From NCBI GenBank assembly GCA_030817875.1, contig JAUSZU010000001.1:1860001-1924000 (forward strand): a stretch of DNA of 64,000 nucleotides. The letters run 5' to 3'. The position numbers were made by a program, and so were the translations under genes. This document shows, in pieces, positions 8,368 to 15,589 of the stretch (the stretch's first letter is position 1; every line of letters starts with the position of its first letter). The notes below the pieces were generated by a model that saw nothing but the letters and a program-made list of their open reading frames with translations, was not told where the DNA came from and searched no databases. The stretch is from Flavobacterium sp. W4I14. GTDB taxonomy: Bacteria; Bacteroidota; Bacteroidia; Sphingobacteriales; Sphingobacteriaceae.

Positions 8368-9423
8368 ATGACTGAAGTAGAAAAAAAGAACATGAGTACA
8401 GGCAAAAAAGTGGCAATAGTAATTGCGCTTGTTGTTATTTTAATTGCTGGTTACTTTGCGTTAAATATTTACAGGCTTTACTTTGCCCCTAATGTTACCG
8501 AAAATCAAAAATATCTATATATCAAAACCGGAAGCAGCTACAATGATCTGATCGCAGAAATTAAAAAGAAAGATCTGGTAAAAAGTATCCCTTCTTTTAC
8601 TGCAGCTGCCGGAAAAATGAATTTAGCTACAAGCGTTAAACCCGGACGTTACCGTTTAACCAAAGGGATGACCAACCGCAGTTTGATTAACTTAATTAAA
8701 GCTGGAAATCAAGATCCGGTTAAATTGAAATTCCATAACATCCGCAAGAAAGAAAACTTCGCTGCATATCTGGCCAGCAATCTGGAAGCTGATTCGTTGA
8801 GCTTTATCAATGTTTTAGATTCTACGGCGCTGATTAGCAAATATGGTTTTAACCAGGATAATGTGTATGCCATGTTTATTCCGAATACTTACGAAATGTA
8901 CTGGAATATTTCGCCGGTTGATTTCTTTGAGCGCATGCACAAGGAATATGATAAATTCTGGACAGCCGACCGCAAGCAAAAAGCAGCAAGTTTAAACCTG
9001 ACTCCGGTACAGGTATACACCTTAGCTTCAATTGTTGATGCAGAGGCGCTTTACGACAAAGAAATGCCCATTATAGCAGGTCTTTACTTAAACCGTTTAA
9101 ACAAAGGCATATTGTTACAGGCCGATCCAACGGTGATTTTTGCAAACAACGATTTTACGGTAAAAAGGGTAACCGGAAGATTACTACAGGTGCAGTCGCT
9201 TTACAATACTTATAAATATGCCGGTTTGCCTCCAGGACCGATTATGATGCCAAGTATTAATGCGATTGATGCTGTACTAAACCGCGACAACAACAATTAT
9301 ATTTATATGTGTGCCAAAGAAGATTTTTCTGGCTACCATAACTTTGCTGAAAATAAAGCGCAGCACGAAATCAATGCAAAGAAATACCGTGAAGCTTTAA
9401 ACAAAAGAAACATTTTTAAATAA
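8368..9423 (+). CDS. mltG: Endolytic murein transglycosylase MltG
   Basis: An inner-membrane lytic transglycosylase that cuts nascent glycan strands. The protein has 351 residues with an N-terminal anchor (about 13-36), a LysM-like lead and the YceG catalytic domain. The motif LASIVDAEALYDKEMPIIAGLYLNRL (about 219-244) contains Glu226 where the catalytic Glu is expected. The usual 'VEKET' reads 'VDAEA', so the first acidic residue is Asp and the Thr is absent. LQADPTVIFA, GLPPGPIMMPS and the terminal YIYMCAKEDFSGYHNFA are standard. ATG at 8392 is an alternative start. The stop overlaps the next start as TAATG. Confidence 0.93.
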   Translation: MTEVEKKNMSTGKKVAIVIALVVILIAGYFALNIYRLYFAPNVTENQKYLYIKTGSSYNDLIAEIKKKDLVKSIPSFTAAAGKMNLATSVKPGRYRLTKGMTNRSLINLIKAGNQDPVKLKFHNIRKKENFAAYLASNLEADSLSFINVLDSTALISKYGFNQDNVYAMFIPNTYEMYWNISPVDFFERMHKEYDKFWTADRKQKAASLNLTPVQVYTLASIVDAEALYDKEMPIIAGLYLNRLNKGILLQADPTVIFANNDFTVKRVTGRLLQVQSLYNTYKYAGLPPGPIMMPSINAIDAVLNRDNNNYIYMCAKEDFSGYHNFAENKAQHEINAKKYREALNKRNIFK

Positions 9424-9830
9424 TGTATAGCCACAGTACAAAAATCAGGGTTCGATATGGCGAAACCGATCAAATGGGTTATATGTATTACGGCAATTAT
9501 GCACAATATTACGAAGTAGGCCGGGTAGAAATGTTGCGCAGTTTGGGCATGAGTTACAGCTCGATGGAAGCTGATGGAATTATGATGCCTGTTTTGGAAT
9601 TAAAGTGCAAATACATTAAACCTGCCCTTTACGATCAGGAAATTACCGTAAAAACAATCATCAAAACCTTACCAGGCATCAGGATCTTTTTTGAGTACGA
9701 GTTGTATAACGAAAAAGAAGAACTCATAAACATTGGGACAACTACATTGGTTTTTGTTGATATGAAGAAAAATAAACCTACAAATCCACCCGAAAATTTT
9801 ATGGAAAAACTATCGGTGTTTTTTAGTTAA
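9423..9830 (+). CDS. Acyl-CoA thioesterase, 4HBT/YbgC type
   Basis: A hot-dog-fold thioesterase of 135 residues. RVRYGETDQMGYMYYGNYAQYYEVGRVEML (about 9-38) holds the catalytic Asp of the 4-hydroxybenzoyl-CoA thioesterase family in 'ETDQMGYMYYGNY'. It hydrolyses acyl-CoA or acyl-carrier thioesters in the cytoplasm; chain length cannot be judged. It starts within the stop codon of mltG (TAATG), which implies translational coupling, and lies 8 bp before the YihY/BrkB gene. In many Bacteroidota it travels with these same neighbours, so the link is likely operonic rather than metabolic. Confidence 0.9.
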   Translation: MYSHSTKIRVRYGETDQMGYMYYGNYAQYYEVGRVEMLRSLGMSYSSMEADGIMMPVLELKCKYIKPALYDQEITVKTIIKTLPGIRIFFEYELYNEKEELINIGTTTLVFVDMKKNKPTNPPENFMEKLSVFFS

Positions 9831-9838
9831 TAGTTACA

Positions 9839-10831
9839 ATGAAATGGCTACATAGACAATTATTACACCTTAAACTCTATTCTAGATTTATCGAATGGAC
9901 AAAGGGATGTGTTTTGCCTGGTTTTAGCCCGCTTCCATTGTACACTGTAGCTACATTTTTCTTTCGGGAGATTGGCAAAGCGACTTTAGTTAACAAAGCA
10001 TCATCTTTGGCATATAATTTCATGCTGGCTATTTTCCCTGCTATTATATTCTTATTTACCTTAATCCCTTATATTCCCAAAAAAATTGGCTTTCAAGATC
10101 AATTAATGTCGTTAATTGCTTTGGTGCTTCCTACTAATGCCTACCTGGCTTTTGAAACTACACTTAATGAAATTGTAAACATTCAAAACGGCAGCTTGCT
10201 TTCTTTGGGTTTTGTATTGTCGTTATTTTTTGCCACAAACGGCGTTCATAATTTAATGGGTGCGTTTAACCGATCATCCCTCATAGTAGAAAGCAGAACC
10301 TGGTTAAAACGAAGGCTGGTGGCTGTTGTGTTAACTGTTATTATCGCTTTCTCAGTTATAGTTTGTATTGCTGCAATGGCTACAGGGCAAATTCTACTGG
10401 ATTATTTACAGAAAGAACTACATTATAAAGATGGGATTACTCTTTTTGCGATCAAGATTATTCGTTGGGCACTACTGGGGATCTTATATTTTATTACGGT
10501 TTCTATTCTGTATAGATATGGGCCAGCACATTCAAAAAAGTGGCGTTTCTTTAGTGCAGGTTCATGGTTGGCTACCATTTTAGCCTTCCTCACCATTTGG
10601 GGCTTTTCATTTTATATCAATCACTTTGGCTCTTACAACAAAGTGTATGGCTCTATCGGAACATTAATTGTAGTCATGATCTGGCTTTACCTTAATTCGT
10701 TGATTTTATTGATCGGTTTTGAGCTCAATGCCAGTGTTGATGTGAGCAAAAGAAGTGTGAAGATTATCCGACCAACCTTTAATTTGTTCAAAAAATCAGA
10801 GCCAATTGAAGAAAACATCCAGAAGAAATAA
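9839..10831 (+). CDS. YihY/BrkB family inner-membrane protein
   Basis: A 330-residue protein with about six membrane spans. Family landmarks are the N-terminal NKASSLAYNFMLAIFPAIIFLFTLIPY, the mid segment 'FFATNGVHNLMGAFNRS' and the C-terminal YGSIGTLIVVMIWLYLNSLILLIGFELNA. The YihY/BrkB family was once called ribonuclease BN by mistake; its molecular role is not established. It is the last gene of the mltG transcription unit and is followed by the tRNA-Ser promoter. No odd composition is seen. Confidence 0.92.
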   Translation: MKWLHRQLLHLKLYSRFIEWTKGCVLPGFSPLPLYTVATFFFREIGKATLVNKASSLAYNFMLAIFPAIIFLFTLIPYIPKKIGFQDQLMSLIALVLPTNAYLAFETTLNEIVNIQNGSLLSLGFVLSLFFATNGVHNLMGAFNRSSLIVESRTWLKRRLVAVVLTVIIAFSVIVCIAAMATGQILLDYLQKELHYKDGITLFAIKIIRWALLGILYFITVSILYRYGPAHSKKWRFFSAGSWLATILAFLTIWGFSFYINHFGSYNKVYGSIGTLIVVMIWLYLNSLILLIGFELNASVDVSKRSVKIIRPTFNLFKKSEPIEENIQKK

Positions 10832-10890
10832 TTTTTTCTCCCTCTGTGTTAAGTAATTATCAAGTTTATATAAAAAAAAAGCATTCATAG

Positions 10891-10921
10891 TTTGCAGATT
10901 TAACCGGAGTTCGTACTTTTG
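10891..10921 (+). promoter_or_regulatory. Bacteroidota promoter of tRNA-Ser
   Basis: TTTG (10891-10894), 19-bp spacer, TACTTTTG (10914-10921). This is a full match to the TTTG-N19-TAnnTTTG promoter recognised by the primary sigma factor of Bacteroidota. It ends 5 bp before the tRNA gene. Confidence 0.8.
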
Positions 10922-10926
10922 CCTCC

Positions 10927-11011
10927 GGAAAGCTGGCAGAGTGGTCGAATGCGGCAGTCTTGAAAACTGTTGACTGTAACAGGTCCGGGGGTTCGAATCC
11001 CTCGCTTTCCG
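10927..11011 (+). tRNA. tRNA-Ser (anticodon UGA)
   Basis: The acceptor arms GGAAAGC (10927-10933) and GCTTTCC (11004-11010) pair fully, with discriminator G at 11011. The anticodon stem GCAGT/ACTGT encloses the loop CTTGAAA with anticodon TGA at 10961-10963. A long variable arm follows, as in class II tRNAs, and the T-arm is GGGGGTTCGAATCCCTC. CCA is not encoded. The gene has its own promoter and terminator. Its 3' end is the repeated attachment-like sequence of the islands that follow. Confidence 0.95.
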
Positions 11012-11030
11012 CCGAAAAGAAAAATGGGCC
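10992..11030. repeat. Attachment-site-like repeat, copy 1 (tRNA-Ser 3' end)
   Basis: The 3' end of the tRNA gene and the next bases match 21739-21777 at 35 of 39 positions, and the core CCCTCGCTTTCCGC is also present at 57381-57394. tRNA 3' ends are standard targets of tyrosine-recombinase islands, so this would be the left attachment site. Confidence 0.7.
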
Positions 11031-11051
11031 TTATTAAGGCCCATTTTTTTT
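11024..11051 (+). terminator. Rho-independent terminator of tRNA-Ser
   Basis: The stem ATGGGCCTT/AAGGCCCAT with a 3-base loop is followed by eight T residues. The 5' arm overlaps the end of the attachment-like repeat. Confidence 0.9.
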
Positions 11052-11152
11052 ATGTCCAAAAAATATGGCTAATTCGTGGCTATTTTAATTTCGAGAGACA
11101 TTAAGGCAGGGCTTAAAGCATAATGGAAGACTGGGTTCGATTCCCTTCCTCT

Positions 11153-11218
11153 TCAATACTTTTTGAAAAGCTCATCGCCGTTGTCGATTGCTGGTTCAAG
11201 AAATTCATCATTGTCATA
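11153..11218 (-). pseudogene. Relic of an alpha/beta hydrolase 3' end
   Basis: Read on the minus strand, these 66 bp encode YDNDEFLEPAIDNGDELFKKY and a stop. This differs from the last residues of the intact hydrolase at 22184 (YDNDEFLEPAIDKVDEFFKKY) at three positions. Nothing upstream at 11219 matches, so only the last 21 codons remain. The intact gene occupies the equivalent place just inside island B, which suggests that both islands once shared this end. Confidence 0.8.
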
Positions 11219-11221
11219 ACT

Positions 11222-11259
11222 ACAAACAAAAACGGCAGTAGCATTACGCCACCGCCGTT
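11222..11259 (-). terminator. Terminator of SDR 1
   Basis: On the minus strand AACGGCGGTGGC pairs with GCTACTGCCGTT around a short loop, with wobble pairs, and is followed by TTTTTGTTT. It lies 20 bp after the SDR stop codon. Confidence 0.75.
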
Positions 11260-11278
11260 CCTATTAATTCAATTCTGC

Positions 11279-12139
11279 TTACAATAACTCACCCATTCCG
11301 AATACCGTCAATCCTTTGGCAAACTGTTCGGCTACAGCCTGATTAGCGGCTTCAATATACTGGCCTGTTATGGGGTCGACGACCGTACGTAATGGCCGGG
11401 TGCCTTTCGGAGTACCGATCAGTTTTACAATGGCGTCAGCAACGTCCTGCGGGTTAGGGTTCTTGGCTTGCATCTCCCTGCCCAGTGTGGCTACCATTTT
11501 GTTGGGAATATCGGCAATGTCGCCGTACCCTTCAAATACACCCTGGTCAGATGCGGGGTTGTTCTTTTGCTGCATTTCGGTAGGAAAAGCGCCCGGCTCA
11601 ACAATAGCCACATCAATGCCTAAACGCTTGACCTCATAATGCAAGCCTTCACTTATTCCCTCCAGTGCAAATTTCGAGGCTGCATACATGGTAGCGAACG
11701 GGAATGCCACACGCCCAAAACCGCTGGTCACATTAATGATCAGTCCGTCGGCCTGCTTACGCATGGCGGGCAGCACCTGTTTGATCAGTCGCCAGGGGGC
11801 ATAAACGTTGATATCAAAGGTAGTGTGCAGATCGGCCGTAGTAAAGCTCTCGGCTACACCGCTCATGCTGTAACCGGCGTTGTTCACCAGCACATCAATA
11901 GTGCCTTCTTTGGCCAAAATGCTGGCAATGGCCTCTTTCACGCTCTGGTCGTCAGTTAAGGTAACATCTAAAACGGTTAAATTCTCTACGGCCGCAAGTG
12001 CAGCCGCTTTATCGGCATTACGGCCTTGGGTGTCGCGCATCGTGGCGTATACCTTGTATCCTAAAGCAGCTACGCTGTGGGCGGTAAGCCAGCCAAAACC
12101 ACTATTTGTTCCCGTTATCAGTACAATTTTTTTGCTCAT
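11279..12139 (-). CDS. Short-chain dehydrogenase/reductase (SDR 1)
   Basis: A classical Rossmann-fold NAD(P)-dependent oxidoreductase of 286 residues. The cofactor motif TGTNSGFG is at 9-16, NNAG at 86-89, the catalytic Ser at about 139 and the YAASK Tyr152-Lys156 pair. The first helix region (YATMRD) favours NADP(H). The substrate is unknown. The gene lies downstream of a Crp/Fnr-like regulator on the same strand. A 16-bp palindrome 54 bp upstream of its start repeats in front of that regulator, so it is a likely target. Base composition looks richer in G+C than the chromosome left of the tRNA. Confidence 0.9.
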   Translation of the reverse strand: MSKKIVLITGTNSGFGWLTAHSVAALGYKVYATMRDTQGRNADKAAALAAVENLTVLDVTLTDDQSVKEAIASILAKEGTIDVLVNNAGYSMSGVAESFTTADLHTTFDINVYAPWRLIKQVLPAMRKQADGLIINVTSGFGRVAFPFATMYAASKFALEGISEGLHYEVKRLGIDVAIVEPGAFPTEMQQKNNPASDQGVFEGYGDIADIPNKMVATLGREMQAKNPNPQDVADAIVKLIGTPKGTRPLRTVVDPITGQYIEAANQAVAEQFAKGLTVFGMGELL

Positions 12140-12192
12140 CTTTATTATTATTTAATGACTATGCAAATATTGAAAACTGCAAAACAAAAACA

Positions 12193-12208
12193 TTTACCAA
12201 ATGGTAAA
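12193..12208. promoter_or_regulatory. Operator TTTACCA-N2-TGGTAAA before SDR 1
   Basis: A perfect inverted repeat with 7-bp arms. The same core, TTACCA-N2-TGGTAA, recurs at 12821-12834 in front of the adjacent regulator. Two copies flanking one regulator gene point to it as the binding protein. Confidence 0.7.
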
Positions 12209-12216
12209 AAATGCCG

Positions 12217-12786
12217 TTAAAGGATACTACGGCGTATACGGCTTAGCGATTGCTGGGTAACGCCCAGGTAAGAGGCCACATAGGAAAGCGGAATGCGGTT
12301 AATGAGGTTCGGGAAAGCTTTAATGAAGGATAGGTAACGCGTAGTAGCGTCTTCTGATATCAGCGGACTGCGTCGCTCCATGGCCAGCGTTAGGCATTTC
12401 TTCACCATCTTTGCCTTCATCATTTCCCATCCCACAATGGTATTGGATATCTCATCCCAGTTCTTTTTGCTAAAAACAAGCACCTTGCAGTCCGTAACAG
12501 CCTGTACATATTCCGAGGCCGCGATCTGCGATTCGAACTTTTCGTTATCGACTACAAAATTGCCTTCGTCCACAAAATAATTGGTGATCTCTTCACTCTT
12601 GTTGTTGTAATAACAAAAGCGGAACACACCTTCCACCACAAAGGCCACATAACGGGGAACTTTTCCGGCTTCCGACAAGTATTCGTGTTTTTTGAGTTCC
12701 AGCATTTCAACCTTGCTCAGCAAAAATTCGATCTGCTGTTTGTTCAGGTCACCAAATTGCAGGATAAGATTTATCATCGCTTCCAT
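12217..12786 (-). CDS. Crp/Fnr-like regulator 1 (pairs with SDR 1)
   Basis: From ATG at 12786 this gives 189 residues. An in-frame ATG at 12897 would add an implausible hydrophobic leader and run through the operator, so I reject it. The beta-barrel sensor domain spans about 20-115 (VEMLELKKHEYLSEAGKVPRYVAFVVEGVFRF). The C-terminal HTH is SYVASYLGVTQQSLSRIRRSIL, a short form without a C-terminal wing, common in Bacteroidota. It lies 77 bp upstream of SDR 1 on the same strand. The shared palindromes suggest it controls SDR 1 and itself. The effector is unknown; no cAMP-pocket or Fe-S residues can be named. Confidence 0.88.
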   Translation of the reverse strand: MEAMINLILQFGDLNKQQIEFLLSKVEMLELKKHEYLSEAGKVPRYVAFVVEGVFRFCYYNNKSEEITNYFVDEGNFVVDNEKFESQIAASEYVQAVTDCKVLVFSKKNWDEISNTIVGWEMMKAKMVKKCLTLAMERRSPLISEDATTRYLSFIKAFPNLINRIPLSYVASYLGVTQQSLSRIRRSIL

Positions 12787-12820
12787 GATGTAAAGATAGT
12801 GTATAGCGTAAAGCAGTAAA

Positions 12821-12834
12821 TTACCATTTGGTAA
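12821..12834. promoter_or_regulatory. Operator TTACCA-N2-TGGTAA before Crp/Fnr-like regulator 1
   Basis: A perfect 6-N2-6 palindrome, 35 bp upstream of the regulator start at 12786, identical in its half-sites to the palindrome at 12193-12208. Confidence 0.7.
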
Positions 12835-12970
12835 AAAAATGAAATGGGCGCAGTAACAGTATAGTAGTAACTTTGTATTGAAAAAATGTGCATTCAATAA
12901 AGCATTTATTTAAAAGTCTAAGCCGCATCAAGTACAACTGTTATCAATCGTTTAATATATTTTATTCGGA

Positions 12971-13047
12971 TCGAATAGCTATAAATTAAAAATAAATCAG
13001 ATGGAAAGCATTGCTGCCGACCATCTGATTTATCTATCGCTATTCGA
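12971..13047 (-). terminator. Nested palindrome serving as terminator of SDR 2
   Basis: The inner arms ATAAATCAGATGG (12992-13004) and CCATCTGATTTAT (13021-13033) are a perfect 13-bp match, followed on the minus strand by a T-rich run. The outer arms TCGAATAGC (12971-12979) and GCTATTCGA (13039-13047) enclose them. It is just downstream of the SDR 2 stop codon. Confidence 0.75.
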
Positions 13048-13054
13048 AATAAAA

Positions 13055-13807
13055 TTATAATTCCCTTACACCACCGTCCAGCAATAGTTCCGCGCCAAGC
13101 ATAAAGCTTGAGTCGTCCGATGCTAAGTAAAGCGCTGCTGCAGCTAATTCTTCCGCTTGAGCTAGGCGTTTAAGGGGAGTGAAATTACCCATAGCTTCTT
13201 TCATAGCTGCGGCGCCTTCCGGACTACCTGCAACTGTAACAAATACAGGTGTATCAACCGGGCCAGGGGTCAAAGCATTAACACGTATTTTGCGGTCAAG
13301 CAGTTCAGCAGAAAAACTGCGTGCCAGTGAACGTACAGCTGCTTTGGTCGCTGAATAAGCCGCATGGTTAGGAACTCCTTTGCTGTTTACAGTCGACGAA
13401 ACCAGTACGACCGACGCGCCGTCATTTAATACGGGAAGGGCTTTTTGCACCGAGAAAAATGCGCCTTTGAAATTGATATCGCTAACCTGGTCAAATTGTT
13501 CTTCAGTAAAACCCGCCAATGGAGCTATGATATAAACACCCGCATTAACTACCAGGGTGTCTACTTTACCAAAATGATCCGCTACTGTTTGATAGATACG
13601 GGCAAGGTCATTGAGGTTGGATACATCGCCCTGAATGCCCAAACCATTAGACCCGATCTCTGCAATAGCTTTGTCTATAGCTTGCTGGTTACGGCCGGTA
13701 ACGGCAACTTTAGCGCCTTCCTGCGCAAAACGTTTAGCAATGGCTAAGCCAATGCCGCTGGTACCGCCAGTAATAACGGCTACCTTATTGTTCAATCTTT
13801 GTGACAT
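13055..13807 (-). CDS. Short-chain dehydrogenase/reductase (SDR 2)
   Basis: A 250-residue SDR closest in pattern to the FabG/glucose-1-dehydrogenase-like class. TGGTSGIG is at 13-20, VNAG at 87-90, the catalytic Ser at about 138 and YSATK with Tyr151 and Lys155. The C-terminal FMLGAELLLDGGVREL is the usual SDR ending. 'VTGRN' after strand 2 suggests NADP(H). The physiological substrate cannot be read. It follows Crp/Fnr-like regulator 2 on the same strand and has that regulator's palindrome 73 bp upstream of its start. Confidence 0.9.
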   Translation of the reverse strand: MSQRLNNKVAVITGGTSGIGLAIAKRFAQEGAKVAVTGRNQQAIDKAIAEIGSNGLGIQGDVSNLNDLARIYQTVADHFGKVDTLVVNAGVYIIAPLAGFTEEQFDQVSDINFKGAFFSVQKALPVLNDGASVVLVSSTVNSKGVPNHAAYSATKAAVRSLARSFSAELLDRKIRVNALTPGPVDTPVFVTVAGSPEGAAAMKEAMGNFTPLKRLAQAEELAAAALYLASDDSSFMLGAELLLDGGVREL

Positions 13808-13879
13808 ATAGATAAATTTTAGACCACAAAGTTGGGATAACCGCCATTGGGGGAAGATGAACTAGCTTAAGAAAAACGT

Positions 13880-13893
13880 GTGAACTAGTTCAC
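13880..13893. promoter_or_regulatory. Operator GTGAAC-N2-GTTCAC before SDR 2
   Basis: A perfect 14-bp palindrome that overlaps the stop codon of the regulator and lies 73 bp upstream of SDR 2. It shares both half-sites with 14522-14535. A partial half-site (TGAACTAGCTTA) lies at 13859. Confidence 0.7.
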
Positions 13894-14477
13894 TTTTTCC
13901 GCACCTTGTCGTTACGGATTTTCGATAGGAACTCTCGCGTCATATTAAGATAAGAGGCAAGCGCATATTGAGGCAGGCGCTGCAATACTTGAGGGTATCT
14001 GCCAACAAATTCATTGTACCGTTCTTCGGCGCTTTGCGTCAGGTTGGATACGAGGCGGCGCGCAAGATAAGCGCCGGTATGCTCGGCCATTAGACAAAAT
14101 AGTGTAGAAAATTCCAGATCACTATTCTTCAACTGCTGTTCTGTTTGGTGATCGATCTGTAGAATTATACTGTTTTCCAGGGCCTCTACAAATTGCGTGG
14201 CAGGTATCTGATGAATATAGCTGTTATAATCCGAAATCCACCAGTCATCAATTGCGAACTGTATAGTATGTTCATTGCCTTTATCATCTATCACATAAGA
14301 ATGAAAAGCCCCTTTTAAAACATAGATCCGGTATTTGGCAACAAAGCCGGGCTGGATAATCAATTGCTTTTTTTTGACTTTCACCACTTTGAACGATTGA
14401 GTAAGCCGCTCCATATTTTCAGGTGAAAGGCGGGTCTTATGATTTATATTTTCGATAAAGTGCGAAAGATCTTCCAT
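13890..14477 (-). CDS. Crp/Fnr-like regulator 2 (pairs with SDR 2 and monooxygenase)
   Basis: A 195-residue regulator. The sensor barrel is at about 25-115 (FKVVKVKKKQLIIQPGFVAKYRIYVLKGAFHSYVID). The C-terminal HTH is QYALASYLNMTREFLSKIRNDKVRKK, again the short Bacteroidota form. It is divergent from the monooxygenase gene across 145 bp that contain the GTGAAC-N2-GTTCAC palindrome, and SDR 2 follows it on the same strand with a second copy. The likely job is to control all three genes. The ligand is unknown, but the partner enzymes suggest a small reactive or aromatic compound. Confidence 0.88.
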   Translation of the reverse strand: MEDLSHFIENINHKTRLSPENMERLTQSFKVVKVKKKQLIIQPGFVAKYRIYVLKGAFHSYVIDDKGNEHTIQFAIDDWWISDYNSYIHQIPATQFVEALENSIILQIDHQTEQQLKNSDLEFSTLFCLMAEHTGAYLARRLVSNLTQSAEERYNEFVGRYPQVLQRLPQYALASYLNMTREFLSKIRNDKVRKK

Positions 14478-14521
14478 AATATTGAATACAAATTAACGAA
14501 TTTTTTTAGGAAGCAACTTAT

Positions 14522-14535
14522 GTGAACCAGTTCAC
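14522..14535. promoter_or_regulatory. Operator GTGAAC-N2-GTTCAC between regulator 2 and the monooxygenase
   Basis: A 6-N2-6 palindrome 45 bp upstream of the regulator start (14477) and 88 bp upstream of the monooxygenase start (14623), so one site could serve both directions. Confidence 0.7.
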
Positions 14536-14622
14536 CATTTTTGAGGATTGTGTTTAATACCTTTGATATCTGCAATCCGAGCGATTCTGATTGGCAGATT
14601 TAACGTATATAAAATAAACATC

Positions 14623-14916
14623 ATGGAAAAATTTGCATTACTTGCACGCCTGGAAGCTAAACCCGGCAAAGAACAGGAAGTCGCTGATTTCATCAAAAGC
14701 GCTTTGCCCTTGGCTCAGGCCGAAACAGAAACCGTGCGTTGGTATGCACTTCAGATTGGAGTATCCACTTTTGGTATTTTCGACACTTTTACGGATGAGT
14801 CTGGCCACGATGCACACCTTGGCGGTGAGATTGCCAAAGCACTCATGGCTAAAGCGCCTGAATTATTGGCTGGCAATCCGATAATAGAAAAAGTTGACTT
14901 ACTGGCGATCAAATAA
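14623..14916 (+). CDS. Antibiotic-biosynthesis-monooxygenase (ABM) domain protein
   Basis: A 97-residue single-domain dimeric alpha/beta-barrel protein. MEKFALLARLEAKPGKEQEVADFIKSALPLAQAE and the following TVRWYALQIGVSTFGIFDTFTDESGHDAHLGGEIAKAL match the ABM fold used by cofactor-free quinol or anthrone monooxygenases and by many uncharacterised stress proteins. ATG at 14623 is chosen; the frame is open to 14548 but those extra residues do not fit the fold. It is divergent from Crp/Fnr-like regulator 2 with the shared operator between them. A terminator follows 53 bp after the stop. Confidence 0.87.
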   Translation: MEKFALLARLEAKPGKEQEVADFIKSALPLAQAETETVRWYALQIGVSTFGIFDTFTDESGHDAHLGGEIAKALMAKAPELLAGNPIIEKVDLLAIK

Positions 14917-14968
14917 TCCTGCAGCATTGCCGGTCATCATTCTTCAGTACCATTAATAGGCGCTGACA

Positions 14969-15001
14969 TCCCATTTGGTAAATTCTTAATGGGATTTTTT
15001 C
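14969..15001 (+). terminator. Terminator of the ABM gene
   Basis: The stem ATCCCATT/AATGGGAT with a 12-base loop is followed by a run of seven T residues. Confidence 0.85.
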
Positions 15002-15033
15002 GTTTACTGGAATCTTCACTAAGACAGTGGGGA

Positions 15034-15213
15034 ATGATGTTTATGCATGATTTAGAAAAAATGATGGATCAAAAACTAAAAGGAAAAACTAGTCATGAAG
15101 ATCAAGAATGGCTTCGTAGCAGAGCTGTTCGCCGTATTGCCGTATTATGGATATTTCTCCAGCCACCTTGCAAAATATCCGTATTAGAGGACAAATACGG
15201 TATAAAAAAATAA
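15034..15213 (+). CDS. Small hypothetical protein
   Basis: About 59 residues from ATG at 15034 (ATG ATG TTT ATG gives three adjacent starts). The frame opens at 14989 but that lies in the terminator hairpin of the ABM gene. The sequence is polar and charged (HDLEKMMDQKLKGKTSHEDQEWLRSRAVRR), then a short hydrophobic patch (IAVLWIFLQPP). I recognise no family. It could be a decayed gene or chance; only the helical, charged composition supports coding. Confidence 0.3.
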   Translation: MMFMHDLEKMMDQKLKGKTSHEDQEWLRSRAVRRIAVLWIFLQPPCKISVLEDKYGIKK

Positions 15214-15589
15214 TGGGATCATATTATTACAGCAGAACTGATCTGGTAAAATTATTTACCGATGGACATATCAAATAATTTAATATCCTAAAGATCATAA
15301 AAAGTGTAGCGGTATACTTTAGGAATGTGATGAGTAATTCATTGGGCGTAAATAGCGGTATTTACCTTACGTTCCAAGAACGATTATTATGAGTGTTTCC
15401 TTTTTCTAAACTTTATAAAACTCTTGTTATGGATCAAATTAATCTGCATGGGGATACTTGCAGACAGCCAAACAGCACTTCTGAATAAAGTGATACTAAA
15501 AGTTATGTGGAAGATCTGGCTTTTATAAAACATCCGACATTTTTGTTTTGGGATTCAGGCAGTCGAGCTATAGTGAATAAATCGGTTAC
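15214..15589. other. Intergenic stretch without recognisable genes
   Basis: These 376 AT-rich bases lie between the small hypothetical ORF and the convergent DUF4932 gene. I see no ORF with sensible composition, no hairpin with a T-tract and no tRNA-like fold. Isolated stretches such as GGAAGATCTGGCTTTTATAA may be remnants, but nothing can be named. Confidence 0.5.

Noticed and set aside
11130-11155. GGGTTCGATTCCCTTCCTC resembles the T-arm of a tRNA.
   Set aside because: No acceptor, anticodon or D-arm precedes it; it may be a relic, but no tRNA can be built.
12787-12897. Upstream extension of Crp/Fnr-like regulator 1 to ATG 12897.
   Set aside because: It adds an unlikely hydrophobic segment and would run through the operator palindrome; ATG 12786 fits the family.
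14969-15001. CCATTTGGTAA near 14972 resembles the half-sites of the regulator 1 operator.
   Set aside because: It is part of a terminator hairpin with a T-run and lacks the second arm, so the likeness is accidental.
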